Shown: in pieces, positions 32,928 to 41,346 of the stretch
How the letters are laid out: every line of letters starts with the position of its first letter
Numbering within the stretch: the first letter of the stretch is position 1
Assembly (NCBI RefSeq): GCF_000241055.1
Contig: NZ_CM001398.1
Location: 373,541 to 437,540, forward strand
Direction of reading: 5' to 3'
Length of the DNA stretch: 64,000 nucleotides
From: Oenococcus kitaharae DSM 17330
GTDB lineage: Bacteria; Bacillota; Bacilli; Lactobacillales; Lactobacillaceae
The notes under the pieces: model-generated
Told to the model about the DNA's origin: nothing
What the model saw: only the letters and a program-made list of their open reading frames with translations
The model's database searches: none
Program-made: the position numbers and the translations under genes

Positions 32928-33272
32928 TTGGTATCCATTTCAGAAATTGCTAAACAGCATAATTTAACCGCGTCGGCTATCCGCTACTACGAAAGCCAGG
33001 GGCTGATCAATATTCAACGCGACCGTGCCGGTAACCGTTTATTTGATAGTAAAAGCGAGGAACGGATCCGTGTCCTTTCTTATCTTCACCAAGCGGGTCT
33101 GTCGCTTAGCGAGATGAAAGATTATGTGAATCATTTAATGGATCACAACTACGAGGTCCGCTTGCTGCAAGCAAGCAGGCGGCGTCTAGAAAACAAAATA
33201 AACCAACTCGATCGCACACTTCAATTTCTGGATTATAAAATCGTTTATCACGAAAATTCTCGAAATAGCTGA
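32928..33272 (+). CDS. MerR family transcriptional regulator
   Basis: 114-aa protein: winged HTH VSISEIAKQHNLTASAIRYY, then ESQGLINIQRDRAGNRLFDS and a dimerisation coiled coil (RRRLENKINQLDRTLQFLDY). TTG start 9 nt after GAGG. No metal-binding Cys at the C-terminus, so it is of the TipA/HspR-like or organic-ligand type. It probably controls the divergent SDR gene. Confidence 0.85.
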   Translation: MVSISEIAKQHNLTASAIRYYESQGLINIQRDRAGNRLFDSKSEERIRVLSYLHQAGLSLSEMKDYVNHLMDHNYEVRLLQASRRRLENKINQLDRTLQFLDYKIVYHENSRNS

Positions 33273-33471
33273 GTAACACAACTTAAAAAAGAGCGTTTCC
33301 GCCCTTCGATTTTTTTAAAATCATCAGCAGTAGTAAAGCATCAATGGTGGATGAGAAGTGGAAGAGAAAAGTTACATAGAACCATAAAAGCTTACGACTG
33401 CTTATCGAAACTATAACGCATCATGCACTCTTTGCGACAAAACGGTAAAAATAGCGGTTTTTTAGTTGATT

Positions 33472-34356
33472 TCAACTCTTTTTCGGAGTATTTGAGAGCT
33501 TTTCAGGAAAATCATATTTACGCATATATACTTCATACGAAGAAGCTAAATTATTGGATCCAATCATGCGCAGTGATTCAATTAACTTATTATTATCGAT
33601 AACAGCTTGTTTCCGACTGGACGAAAGCAGATTTTTCATAAACGTTAATTTAAAACGGATCATTAATTTTGTTTGGTCAGAAAAAAGCGTTTCACATTTA
33701 AGCATAATTTTTCGAGCTGCCTCATAATCTTTGCGGCGATAAAAAATATCAGCCGCATTACATAGCAACGATAAGATCCGGTCCGAAGCTTCGACACCAT
33801 CCAGAGAATACAAAATTTCTTTCAGCAGATTTTTGATCATGACAGATGTAAATAAAATCAAGCAGTTGTTAAATAAAGAAATCTCAAATGGATCCCAATA
33901 CTCAATAGCTAGTAAGTGGCTGGCAATTTTTTCGATCATTTTTGTATCAACCGAATATTGCTGATCAATTCCTTTGATTAAAGAAAACAGCGTCACTAAT
34001 TGACCTATTAAATCAAAATCGGGATTATGAGCAACTTCGAGTGCTTTCTTCTGAGCTATTTTTTTTAATGTCGGCAAATCGTTACTTTCATAAATTGGCT
34101 TGATTTTGTTTAAAAAAATCGTGTAAGCAGAACCTTCTTGCTTATAAATTTCCTGAAAAAAATAATCTGGTCGCAAATTCATCCGTCTCGATAACTCAGC
34201 TAGGATCGTAAAAGATAATTTAGCGTGTCCGTTTTCAAATTTATTAATCGAAGACACAGATAATAAGCCAGCAGCTAGTTGCTGAGTCGAAATTTGCCGT
34301 TGTCTTCTTATTTTCCGGAATATTGCACCGGCCTTTTTTGCCGTATCACGATTCAT
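33472..34356 (-). CDS. Rgg/GadR/MutR-family transcriptional regulator (chromosomal copy)
   Basis: 294-aa regulator with HTH QRQISTQQLAAGLLSVSSIN, KFENGHAKLSFTILAELSRR and the helical peptide-binding domain (FEISLFNNCLILFTS; IDNNKLIESLRMIGSNNLAS). It is a paralogue of the island regulator at 12328. CATAAT lies 8 nt before the ATG with TG in the extended -10 position and no Shine-Dalgarno. Divergent from the thiolase gene. No SHP-like ORF was found next to it. Confidence 0.82.
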   Translation of the reverse strand: MNRDTAKKAGAIFRKIRRQRQISTQQLAAGLLSVSSINKFENGHAKLSFTILAELSRRMNLRPDYFFQEIYKQEGSAYTIFLNKIKPIYESNDLPTLKKIAQKKALEVAHNPDFDLIGQLVTLFSLIKGIDQQYSVDTKMIEKIASHLLAIEYWDPFEISLFNNCLILFTSVMIKNLLKEILYSLDGVEASDRILSLLCNAADIFYRRKDYEAARKIMLKCETLFSDQTKLMIRFKLTFMKNLLSSSRKQAVIDNNKLIESLRMIGSNNLASSYEVYMRKYDFPEKLSNTPKKS

Positions 34357-34519
34357 TTGAAAAAATTATGACACAAAATTTGGATGATATGGATTATTTT
34401 TTAATCGTTTATCAAAAATTTATTCTTGCAAACAGGGACTTTCTTGCTCATATTAAAAATTTAATAGTTGTTTTTTTATTAAATACACCAGCCTTTAAGC
34501 GGGAAGACAATCGGCATTT

Positions 34520-34525
34520 TATAAT
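34520..34525 (+). promoter_or_regulatory. -10 element of a probable leaderless promoter (thiolase)
   Basis: TATAAT, then seven bases, then ATG 34533. No Shine-Dalgarno; a second in-frame ATG overlaps the box and is not used. Confidence 0.55.
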
Positions 34526-34532
34526 GGTAAGT

Positions 34533-35696
34533 ATGCAAAATGATCGAATTGCTGTCATCAGCGCAAAAAGAAGTGCCATCGGTAAATACGAAGGACAATT
34601 CCATTCACTTTCCGCGGTCGATTTAGCTACTTTGGTCAATCAAAACATTTTTCAAGAGACACATATTGACCCACAACTTGTCGACCAAGTGATTCTAGGC
34701 AACGTTTATCAAACAGGCAGTGGACAGAATCCTGCTCGTCAGACGGCATTAAGAAGCGGTCTCTCCAACTCCGCCACTGCCTTTACAGTCAACCAGCTCT
34801 GTGCATCCGGCATGAAAGCAATTAAATTAGCTAGCGATACCCTCCGGTTAGACGACAGCCGAGTCGTCTTGGCAGGCGGTTCAGAAAGTATGACCAACAC
34901 AGTCCGTTTTATCAAAAAAGATGAACAATTGACGGAAAGCAATCTCCAAGACAGCTTATTTGTTGATGGTCTGGTTGACCCCTTTAATAACAAAGCTATG
35001 GGTCTGGAAACAGAATCATTGGCTGAAAAATATCAAATTACACGAGAATCTCAGGATCGTTGGGCTTACCGATCGCATCAAAAAGCCTATCAAGCCACTC
35101 TACAAGGACGTTTTTTAAATGAAATTGTGCCTATCCAAGTCCAAAATCAAAATATTAAAGAGGATCAATCAATCAGACCTGACAGTACGCTAGAGAAATT
35201 AGCACAACTAAAAAGTGTTTTTAAAATATCAGGACGAATTACAGCCGGCAATGCTGCACCGTTGAATGATGGCGCAGCATTGCTGCTGCTCACTAAGGAA
35301 TCTTTTGCAGAAAAACAAGACTGGCCTATTATTGCTTATTTGAATACAGCAAGTGAAGCTGGTGTCCAATCCGAATTCTTTGGATACGGGCCAGTCGAGG
35401 CAACGCAGAAATTATTAAAAAAACAAGCAAGAACAATTGCCGATTACGATTTATTTGAGATCAACGAGGCTTTCGCAGCACAAGTTTTAGTTGATGCTGA
35501 AATTCTTCACATCCCCGCAGAGAAAATAAACGTCAATGGTGGATCATTGGCTTTGGGCCATCCCTTAGGAGCATCGGGCGCTCGAATTGTTGTTAGCCTG
35601 ATTCACGCATTGAGGAATCGCGGGTTAAAAAGAGGCCTTGCAATGCTTTGCGTCGGCGGTGGTATGGGTATGGCAATGGAAATAGAGGTGGATTAA
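34533..35696 (+). CDS. Acetyl-CoA C-acetyltransferase (thiolase)
   Basis: 387-aa type II thiolase condensing two acetyl-CoA to acetoacetyl-CoA, the first step of the mevalonate route. Catalytic residues are C90 ([11 protein letters not shown]), H343 ([11 protein letters not shown]) and C373 (MLCVGGGMG). [10 protein letters not shown] is also conserved. It runs directly into mvaS (2-nt gap). In many cocci the thiolase is fused to HMG-CoA reductase as MvaE; here it is a stand-alone enzyme. A longer in-frame N-terminus from 34323 has no protein-like features and is not used. Confidence 0.95.
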   Translation: MQNDRIAVISAKRSAIGKYEGQFHSLSAVDLATLVNQNIFQETHIDPQLVDQVILGNVYQTGSGQNPARQTALRSGLSNSATAFTVNQLCASGMKAIKLASDTLRLDDSRVVLAGGSESMTNTVRFIKKDEQLTESNLQDSLFVDGLVDPFNNKAMGLETESLAEKYQITRESQDRWAYRSHQKAYQATLQGRFLNEIVPIQVQNQNIKEDQSIRPDSTLEKLAQLKSVFKISGRITAGNAAPLNDGAALLLLTKESFAEKQDWPIIAYLNTASEAGVQSEFFGYGPVEATQKLLKKQARTIADYDLFEINEAFAAQVLVDAEILHIPAEKINVNGGSLALGHPLGASGARIVVSLIHALRNRGLKRGLAMLCVGGGMGMAMEIEVD

Positions 35697-35698
35697 AT

Positions 35699-36859
35699 AT
35701 GAAAATTGGCATTGATAAAATCGCTTACTATACGCCAGAATATTATCTCGATTTAGTCGATTTAGCCCACGCAAGAGGGGTTGATCCGAACAAATATCTG
35801 ATCGGGTTGATGCAAAAAGAAATGTCTGTCGCACCATTAGACCAAGATACAGTCACAATGGCAGCCAATGCAGCAGATCAAATCTTAAGTAAAACAGATA
35901 AAGACGAGATTGGCTTATTAATTTTAGCAACCGAATCAGGCATCGATCAATCAAAAGCGGCAGCGTTATATGTGCAAGAATTACTCCACATCAGTTCTCA
36001 AGCTCGTGTCTATGAGATCAAAGAGGCTTGTTACGGGGCAACCGCGGCTTTGACCAGTGCACTGGATTACATTACAAACCATCCATCCAAAAAAGCACTT
36101 ATCATCGCCTCTGATATTGCACGTTACGGCCTCAACACACCTGGCGAAGTCACACAAGGTGCAGGCGCAGTGGCGATGCTTATTAGTACAGATCCTAAAA
36201 TTGTCAGCTTAGACGGTCAAAGCGAAATTCATAGTGAGCAGATCATGGACTTTTGGCGGCCGAACTATGCTAAAGAAGCGCTCGCAGACGGCCACTATTC
36301 ACAAGAACAGTATTTAAAATTTTTTCAGATTGTTTTTAAGGCCTACATGCAAAAACACCATCTGGATTTGAGTTATTTTTCAGCGATGCTCTTCCACCTG
36401 CCCTATGCTAAATTAGCTTTTAAGGCATTGAATCTGGCATTAGAAACCGATAAAAGCGGCTCGTCAAAACGACTCTCGCAAGCCTTTTCGCAAGCAATCC
36501 ATCTCAATCAAAAAGTCGGGAATATTTATACAGCTTCTCTGTACCTTAGTCTGATTTCATTATTGCAATTTGATCAACAACTGAAAACTGGCGACAAAAT
36601 TGCTGCCTTCAGCTACGGATCCGGTGCAGTCGCGGAATTTTTCACTCTAACTATTGAAGCAGGTTTTGAAGGCAGGCTGTCTAAAATAGATAACGATCGC
36701 CTTATCGGAAATAGAAAAAAATTGTCTATAGCAGAGTACGAACGTGCTTTTCAAGCCTCGCTACCTGAGGACGGCAGTGATTTTCAAGTGACAGCAATGT
36801 CTAAAGCACCATTTAAATTATTAGGAATTCATGGTCACAAAAGAATTTACGGTCAATAG
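35699..36859 (+). CDS. mvaS: Hydroxymethylglutaryl-CoA synthase
   Basis: 386-aa HMG-CoA synthase, second step of the mevalonate pathway. The catalytic residues are E79 (LATESGID), C111 (KEACYGATAAL) and H233 (LFHLPYAKLAF), at the same numbers as bacterial MvaS. GAGGTG lies 8 nt before the ATG, within the end of the thiolase gene, giving coupled translation. Confidence 0.96.
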   Translation: MKIGIDKIAYYTPEYYLDLVDLAHARGVDPNKYLIGLMQKEMSVAPLDQDTVTMAANAADQILSKTDKDEIGLLILATESGIDQSKAAALYVQELLHISSQARVYEIKEACYGATAALTSALDYITNHPSKKALIIASDIARYGLNTPGEVTQGAGAVAMLISTDPKIVSLDGQSEIHSEQIMDFWRPNYAKEALADGHYSQEQYLKFFQIVFKAYMQKHHLDLSYFSAMLFHLPYAKLAFKALNLALETDKSGSSKRLSQAFSQAIHLNQKVGNIYTASLYLSLISLLQFDQQLKTGDKIAAFSYGSGAVAEFFTLTIEAGFEGRLSKIDNDRLIGNRKKLSIAEYERAFQASLPEDGSDFQVTAMSKAPFKLLGIHGHKRIYGQ

Positions 36860-36867
36860 ATAGCGCC

Positions 36868-37323
36868 TCATTTGAAGAGACGGCTGAAAAAGCCTTCTTT
36901 TTTTTCTGCACCATCTTCTAAGAGTGGCTTCTTTTTTTCACTTAATTGCAATTTTTGAGATTGGTCCAGCAGTGTGTGTAAATCTTTTATCTGTTCATCC
37001 TTAATAGTCAACTGCTTATTAACTTCTTCAAGTTGTTTAATTAAAGCGTTAAGGGCCAGGCCGCTTGCCAAGTCATTATCAGCAGCTTTTTCTTGTTTAG
37101 TATTCTGGCCGGATTTGTCAACAATTGTACTATCTTTATCTTCACCATATTTCTTAGCTAGAAAAGAATGTGTTTTCTCGCTATATTCAAGTACCGTTAA
37201 CTTACCGGTCTTTTTCCGGTTACTTACCGACAAACCACCTTTGGTAATGGCGTTTCGAATAGCTTGTTTAGATTTTCCAAATTCATCTGCAAGTTCTTTG
37301 ATTGTATAATTTCTCTCGGTCAC
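36868..37323 (-). CDS. DUF536-type plasmid replication-associated protein
   Basis: 151-aa protein: N-terminal HTH (MTERNYTIKELADEFGKSKQ, AIRNAITKGGLSV), a linker, a coiled coil (LIKQLEEVNKQLTIKDEQIK, HTLLDQSQKLQL) and a basic C-terminus FFSRLFK. The family is mostly found next to repB on lactic-acid-bacterial plasmids. Its start is GTG with TAAAAT exactly 7 nt upstream, so it too may be leaderless. An N-terminally truncated homologue lies in the island at 20244. Confidence 0.75.
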   Translation of the reverse strand: MTERNYTIKELADEFGKSKQAIRNAITKGGLSVSNRKKTGKLTVLEYSEKTHSFLAKKYGEDKDSTIVDKSGQNTKQEKAADNDLASGLALNALIKQLEEVNKQLTIKDEQIKDLHTLLDQSQKLQLSEKKKPLLEDGAEKKEGFFSRLFK

Positions 37324-37394
37324 TTAGTCTATTTTACACATTTTTATTTTCAATTCCCAAACTTATCAATCAGATTTCTGCCTGCCTTTGCCAT

Positions 37395-37424
37395 ACAAAA
37401 AAAATCGGGAACACATTCCCGATT
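37395..37424 (-). terminator. Terminator of the DUF669 gene
   Basis: Minus strand AATCGGGAA-tgtg-TTCCCGATT followed by T residues. Confidence 0.75.
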
Positions 37425-37433
37425 CTAAGCGGT

Positions 37434-37904
37434 TTAGACATTTTCCAAAACAATTTGCGTTGGTTCCCAATCCCAAGGTGCGACGGTCTCTTGAACACGA
37501 TCTTCGCCTTGAAAAGTTGACACATCATGCGTAACAGCCACACGAACAGGTTTATTAATCAGCTCTTTTTTAAAATCTTCAAAAGTTTCATAAATACGCT
37601 TATTAGAAGCCCCGGCGGCGACAGCGATCGCATTAAGAGTTGTAAAACGATACTCAGGATTTCTTTCTGAATTCCACACCGTTGTAAAGAAAACGCGACC
37701 TGCAAATTTGCCGTTGGCATTAACTAGACCTGCTTCGTTTCCAATGCCGTGACGCACCTCTAACTGAAAGGCAATACCCGCATTACCGGTTGCCGCTTCT
37801 TTTTCATTAATATCTTTGATAACAACCTCATAATTACCGGTAGGCAATGCATCGTAACCGCCTCCTTCAGGCAAATGGTCATAATCTGTTTTCAAAAAAT
37901 TCAT
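37434..37904 (-). CDS. DUF669 phage-type protein
   Basis: 156-aa protein starting MNFLKTDYDHLPEGGGYDAL, with TGNYEVVIKDI and RVFFTTVWNSERN, the DUF669 pattern found in phage replication modules, where it accompanies single-strand binding or recombination genes. AGGAGGA lies 8 nt before the ATG. It stands alone here, so it may be a relic or a domesticated gene of a former prophage. Confidence 0.8.
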   Translation of the reverse strand: MNFLKTDYDHLPEGGGYDALPTGNYEVVIKDINEKEAATGNAGIAFQLEVRHGIGNEAGLVNANGKFAGRVFFTTVWNSERNPEYRFTTLNAIAVAAGASNKRIYETFEDFKKELINKPVRVAVTHDVSTFQGEDRVQETVAPWDWEPTQIVLENV

Positions 37905-38033
37905 TATAAATTCCTCCTATAACTCTTGATACGTATTTAAAGAGTTAAATCAGAAAAATGACGAATAAAATCGAACATGTCTCAATCACGGAAATCCATG
38001 GTTAAGAAAACAAGAAGGGGGCCGCATTTAGGA

Positions 38034-38056
38034 AATAAAAAAAGAGCTTTAGCTCC
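38034..38056 (-). terminator. Terminator of tRNA-Asn
   Basis: Minus strand GGAGCT-aa-AGCTC followed by TTTTTTT. Confidence 0.7.
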
Positions 38057-38061
38057 TCAAA

Positions 38062-38133
38062 CTGTCCAGGCTGGGTTCGAACCAGCGACATCCACATTAA
38101 CAGTGTGGCGTTCTACCACTGAACTACTAGACA
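38062..38133 (-). tRNA. tRNA-Asn(GTT)
   Basis: Minus-strand cloverleaf with acceptor TGTCTAG/CTGGACA, D-arm AGTTCAGTGGTAGAAC, anticodon loop CTGTTAA (anticodon GTT), T-arm GGTTCGAACCC and discriminator G. 72 nt. No CCA encoded. Confidence 0.93.
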
Positions 38134-38144
38134 ATATTCTATTC

Positions 38145-38173
38145 ATTATAAAGACATGTTTGCTATAAAGCAA
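38145..38173 (-). promoter_or_regulatory. Promoter of tRNA-Asn
   Basis: Minus strand TTGCTT (38173-38168), a 17-nt spacer and TATAAT (38150-38145), 12 nt before the tRNA 5' end. Confidence 0.75.
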
Positions 38174-38258
38174 GCCTTTTTTAATCAGCAAATGAGAAAT
38201 ACGGCATTTATCCCAAGACTATGTGTAAAAAGGAACTAATACCGCTAATATAGTAAAT

Positions 38259-39110
38259 ATGAGTCTTAGCCTCTTAATTACTTACATTTTGATTGGTGTC
38301 CTGGCTGGTATTTTTGGTTCGATATTAGGGTTAGGCGGCGGCATGATTGTCACACCGATTTTAGTACTTGCTTTTAATTTACCTATTCATTATGCTATCG
38401 CCGCTTCAATCATTGCAGTTATCGGTACCTCTTCCGGTGCATCGGTAGCATATTTAAGAGATGATTTATTAAATGTGCGTGTGGCGATGTTTCTAGAGAT
38501 TTTTACAACCATCGGTGCATTAATCGGAGCCGTTCTTGTCGGTATTTTTCAGCCCGCATGGCTGAATGCTTTTTTCGGTTTATTGCTCGTCTACCAAGGT
38601 TACGCTATGTGGCAGAAAATTCATAATAAAAAAGCGGATGAGCTCGCATCAAAGGACGACAAGATAGCCGCCAAACTCAAATTAGACTCCAGTTACTACA
38701 ATAAATTGGAACAAAAAAACGTATCCTATCATATCCAAAGGGTGCCTTTAGGTGCTCTGATTATGTTCGGTGCTGGTTTTGCCTCTGGACTATTAGGAAT
38801 CGGCTCTGGTGGTTTTAAAGTGTTTGCTATGGACAGTGTGATGCAGATGCCATTAAAGCCTTCTAGTGCTACCTCTAACTTTATGATGGGTGTAACAGCT
38901 GCAGCATCAGCGGTCATTTACTTTTTTAATGGTACTTTGCAGCCCTTGATTGTTGCACCAATTGCCATCGGGATTATTTTCGGCTCTACTTTGGGATCTA
39001 GAATCATGCCGCACTTACCAAATAAATTGCTTCGAACTATATTCATTCCGGTGGTTCTGATCGCCGGTATCCAATTGATTATTAAGGCTTTCGGGATTAA
39101 TTTATACTAA
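38259..39110 (+). CDS. TauE/SafE (DUF81) family membrane transporter
   Basis: 283-aa polytopic protein with about eight helices and the two-repeat glycine signatures IFGSILGLGGGMIVTPIL near residue 20 and ASGLLGIGSGGFKVFAM near residue 175. The family exports sulfite, sulfonates or organic acids. TAATAT lies 7 nt before the ATG and there is no Shine-Dalgarno, another possible leaderless start. Its stop overlaps the ATG of the DUF1634 gene. Confidence 0.88.
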   Translation: MSLSLLITYILIGVLAGIFGSILGLGGGMIVTPILVLAFNLPIHYAIAASIIAVIGTSSGASVAYLRDDLLNVRVAMFLEIFTTIGALIGAVLVGIFQPAWLNAFFGLLLVYQGYAMWQKIHNKKADELASKDDKIAAKLKLDSSYYNKLEQKNVSYHIQRVPLGALIMFGAGFASGLLGIGSGGFKVFAMDSVMQMPLKPSSATSNFMMGVTAAASAVIYFFNGTLQPLIVAPIAIGIIFGSTLGSRIMPHLPNKLLRTIFIPVVLIAGIQLIIKAFGINLY

Positions 39111-39478
39111 TGGCAGATAAACAAGAAATAACAAACGAGAGAAAAATAGAAAATGGCATCGGCTGGATTCTGCGTGTAGGCGTTTTTTTTGCTGTTATCG
39201 TGATGAGTGTTGGCGTTATTCTGCTGCTGCTTCACGGAAATACCGGTTACGGAAAAAATATTCCTACAGATTTAGGTCCCCTAATCGCAGGCCTGATAAG
39301 TGGAAAAGCAGCAGCTTGGCTGATGATGGGTATTTTTATACTCATTTTGACGCCAACTATTCGTGTCTTTGCCTCCATTTTTGCTTTTTTAGCTGCTAAA
39401 GACTTTCTCTATGTAGGTATTACAACCTTGGTATTTATTATTCTATTATTCGCAGCCTTTATTGGACTCCGGGGATAA
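39110..39478 (+). CDS. DUF1634 family membrane protein
   Basis: 122-aa protein with three helices (about 20-42, 55-80, 90-120). DUF1634 proteins are typically encoded next to TauE/SafE transporters and are thought to be accessory subunits. Overlaps the transporter gene by one base. Confidence 0.8.
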   Translation: MADKQEITNERKIENGIGWILRVGVFFAVIVMSVGVILLLLHGNTGYGKNIPTDLGPLIAGLISGKAAAWLMMGIFILILTPTIRVFASIFAFLAAKDFLYVGITTLVFIILLFAAFIGLRG

Positions 39479-39481
39479 GAT

Positions 39482-40294
39482 ATGGCAGTTAGGCTAATCA
39501 CAATCGATGTCGACGGTACTTTATTATCCAGTGGGCAAACCGTCCCCAAAGACAATATCAAAGCTATTCAGGAAGCAATGTCTCAAGGATCTAAAATTGT
39601 GATTGCTTCCGGTCGTCCCCTATCCGGTATTATGCCATGGCTAAAAATTATTGGCGTCCCGATTGCAGATGATCAATTTGTAATTGCATTTAATGGCGGA
39701 GTCGTTCAGACAACTTCAGGAAAATTGCTTGAAAAAAATCAAATCACTTATCAAGATTATGAGCAGCTGCAGGCTTTTGCTGACCAGCAGCAGGCATACT
39801 TTCAAGTGGAGTCTTTAGATGGGTCTCACACCATAGCCAATAAAATTCCTAAAGAAGCTCAAATGGAAAATTATCTGATAAACGCTGATTTACAGATACA
39901 CAAAAAAATGCCAGAACAAATAGAGTTTATCAAACCAATGATTAACGGCAGTAAAGATGAGTTGGATCGCATCATCAAACTTGTTCCAACGGAGATATCA
40001 CGCAATTTTAACGTCGTACGCGGTGCTTGGTATAACTTGGAATTCATGTCAAAAAAAGCTTCTAAAGGAAATGCGCTACATATGCTGTCTCATCACCTGG
40101 GTATCGAAAACACACAAACGATGGCAATTGGTGACCAGCAAAACGACCTATCCATGTTCAGCCAAGCCCATTATGCAATTGCAATGGGCAACGCCGATGA
40201 TGCAATTAAAAATCAGGCTGATTTTACGACCAAAAGCAATGATGAAGCGGGTGTTGCACTGGCCATTAGAAAATTTGCGCTTGCAAAATCTTAA
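39482..40294 (+). CDS. Cof-type HAD-superfamily sugar phosphatase
   Basis: 270-aa HAD hydrolase. Motif I is ITIDVDGTLLSSGQ (nucleophile D8-D10), motif II the Ser/Thr of KIVIASGRPL, and motif IV AIGDQQNDLSMF, with the C2-type cap in between. Such enzymes dephosphorylate sugar phosphates or FMN-like substrates. GGGGATAAG precedes the ATG. Third gene of the TauE-DUF1634 unit. Confidence 0.88.
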   Translation: MAVRLITIDVDGTLLSSGQTVPKDNIKAIQEAMSQGSKIVIASGRPLSGIMPWLKIIGVPIADDQFVIAFNGGVVQTTSGKLLEKNQITYQDYEQLQAFADQQQAYFQVESLDGSHTIANKIPKEAQMENYLINADLQIHKKMPEQIEFIKPMINGSKDELDRIIKLVPTEISRNFNVVRGAWYNLEFMSKKASKGNALHMLSHHLGIENTQTMAIGDQQNDLSMFSQAHYAIAMGNADDAIKNQADFTTKSNDEAGVALAIRKFALAKS

Positions 40295-40297
40295 ATA

Positions 40298-40326
40298 TTG
40301 ACAAACAAATCTATCCGAGTAATAAT
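40298..40326 (+). promoter_or_regulatory. Promoter of a short structured transcript
   Basis: TTGACA (40298-40303), then about 17 nt and AATAAT (40321-40326), in the 242-bp gap upstream of tRNA-Tyr. Confidence 0.65.
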
Positions 40327-40332
40327 ATAAAC

Positions 40333-40467
40333 ACATCTAGGAAAGGGGGCGATCCGTTTTGAATTCAAATAAATCTGAACTTCTTAACGGCTTCGCCGCT
40401 TAAAGGAAAAGCGGCGAGAGCTGTTGAGAGAACCCGGGCAAATTTAGTTAGGTGGCCCGGGTTTTTG
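40333..40467 (+). ncRNA. Short transcript with 14-codon ORF and alternative hairpins
   Basis: From the promoter to a terminator with arms AACCCGGGC / GCCCGGGTT plus T-run (about 40431-40467). AAAGGGGG (40342-40349) precedes a TTG that opens MNSNKSELLNGFAA (40359-40403). Around its stop, GCCGC can pair either with CGGC just upstream (CGGC-ttc-GCCG) or with GCGGC downstream (GCCGC...GCGGC), but not with both. It looks like a translation-coupled regulatory RNA, but no regulated gene lies inside it. tRNA genes follow after their own promoter. Confidence 0.5.
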
Positions 40468-40489
40468 TTTGAACTTTTTCAAGAAATAC

Positions 40490-40518
40490 TTGATATTCGT
40501 GTGGTTTTCCCTTAGAAT
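40490..40518 (+). promoter_or_regulatory. Promoter of tRNA-Tyr and tRNA-Gln
   Basis: TTGATA (40490-40495), 17-nt spacer, TAGAAT (40513-40518), 18 nt before tRNA-Tyr. Confidence 0.65.
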
Positions 40519-40536
40519 AATTTAGTCAAAGCGTTT

Positions 40537-40619
40537 GGGAGTGTAGCGAAGTGGTTAAACGCTGCGGACTGTAAATCCGCCCTCTTACGAGTTCGTAGGT
40601 TCGAATCCTACCGCTCCCA
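40537..40619 (+). tRNA. tRNA-Tyr(GTA)
   Basis: 83 nt with the long variable arm of a class II tRNA. Acceptor GGGAGTG/CGCTCCC, anticodon loop ACTGTAAAT (GTA), T-arm GGTTCGAATCC, discriminator A. Confidence 0.93.
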
Positions 40620-40664
40620 TCGGTAATAAGTTCGCTTGCTTGTCACAAATTTATTACCAACAAA

Positions 40665-40737
40665 TGCCCCATAGCCAAGTCGGTAAGGCAACGGTTTTTG
40701 GTACCGTCATGCGCTGGTTCGAGTCCAGCTGGGGCAA
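40665..40737 (+). tRNA. tRNA-Gln(TTG)
   Basis: Acceptor TGCCCCA/TGGGGCA, anticodon loop TTTTGGT (TTG) closed by ACGGT/ACCGT, T-arm GGTTCGAGTCC. Probably cotranscribed with tRNA-Tyr 45 bp upstream. Confidence 0.93.
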
Positions 40738-40741
40738 GAAA

Positions 40742-40773
40742 TAAAAAAAGACCTGTTGGAGGTCTTTTTTTAT
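40742..40773 (+). terminator. Terminator of the tRNA-Tyr/Gln unit
   Basis: AAAAAAAGACCT-gttgg-AGGTCTTTTTTT; bidirectional in sequence and also usable by the convergent pgpA-like gene. Confidence 0.8.
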
Positions 40774-40785
40774 TATCCTAATATT

Positions 40786-41298
40786 TTATTGTGCATCATC
40801 CACAAATCCCTTAGGATACTTCTGAGCCAAACGCGACCCGGCTGCTGCCGCAATCCCACCAATGACATCATCAATAAAAGTTGTTGTGACACCCTTGGTC
40901 GTTTTACCAATTTTATCTAGTTTACCGATAATACCAGGTTTGATGTTATCAACATAACCATACCCTGTAAATCCAATTGAGCCAAACGAAGTTGCAATTG
41001 CATTGCCTAGTAATTCATCAACGCCAAACAGGCCAAAATCTTCCTTAATGACATCGCGCAAGGGCTCATTAATGAGATTTTCTTCTGTCAAACGATCAAG
41101 CTCCAAAGCAACCCACACAACATGCTGTACTTCTCTTTTCTCTAGTACGCGTTGGACAGATTGCATCGCAATCTGCTTGGTCAGTCCCGGTAGATAACGC
41201 AACTGGAAATGATAAGCTATCTCGGCAATATCATCCAAGTCAACGTGCCGTTCTTTTAATTTTGCAACTGTATTTTCATAATTTACGTGTTCAGACAT
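40786..41298 (-). CDS. Phosphatidylglycerophosphatase A-like protein
   Basis: 170-aa protein with the PgpA/YutG pattern: YHFQLRYLPGLTKQIAMQSV near residue 32, an acidic VKEDFGLFGVDELLGNAIAT and the C-terminal TTFIDDVIGGIAAAAGSRLA. PgpA-type enzymes dephosphorylate phosphatidylglycerophosphate. The family also includes low-temperature-requirement proteins. ATG 41298 was chosen because GGAGG lies 5 nt upstream; an upstream TTG (41310) lies inside that site. Confidence 0.78.
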   Translation of the reverse strand: MSEHVNYENTVAKLKERHVDLDDIAEIAYHFQLRYLPGLTKQIAMQSVQRVLEKREVQHVVWVALELDRLTEENLINEPLRDVIKEDFGLFGVDELLGNAIATSFGSIGFTGYGYVDNIKPGIIGKLDKIGKTTKGVTTTFIDDVIGGIAAAAGSRLAQKYPKGFVDDAQ

Positions 41299-41346
41299 AC
41301 CTACCTCCAAATATAGATTTTTAATTACAAGCCAATTTTGATTAAT

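Noticed and set aside
34323..34532. N-terminal extension of the thiolase frame
   Set aside because: Lies over the divergent promoter region; thiolases begin at the conserved segment after ATG 34533.
40333..40467. T-box riboswitch before the tRNA genes
   Set aside because: No AGGGTGGNACCGCG-type T-box core; the GGTGGCCCGGG segment belongs to the terminator.
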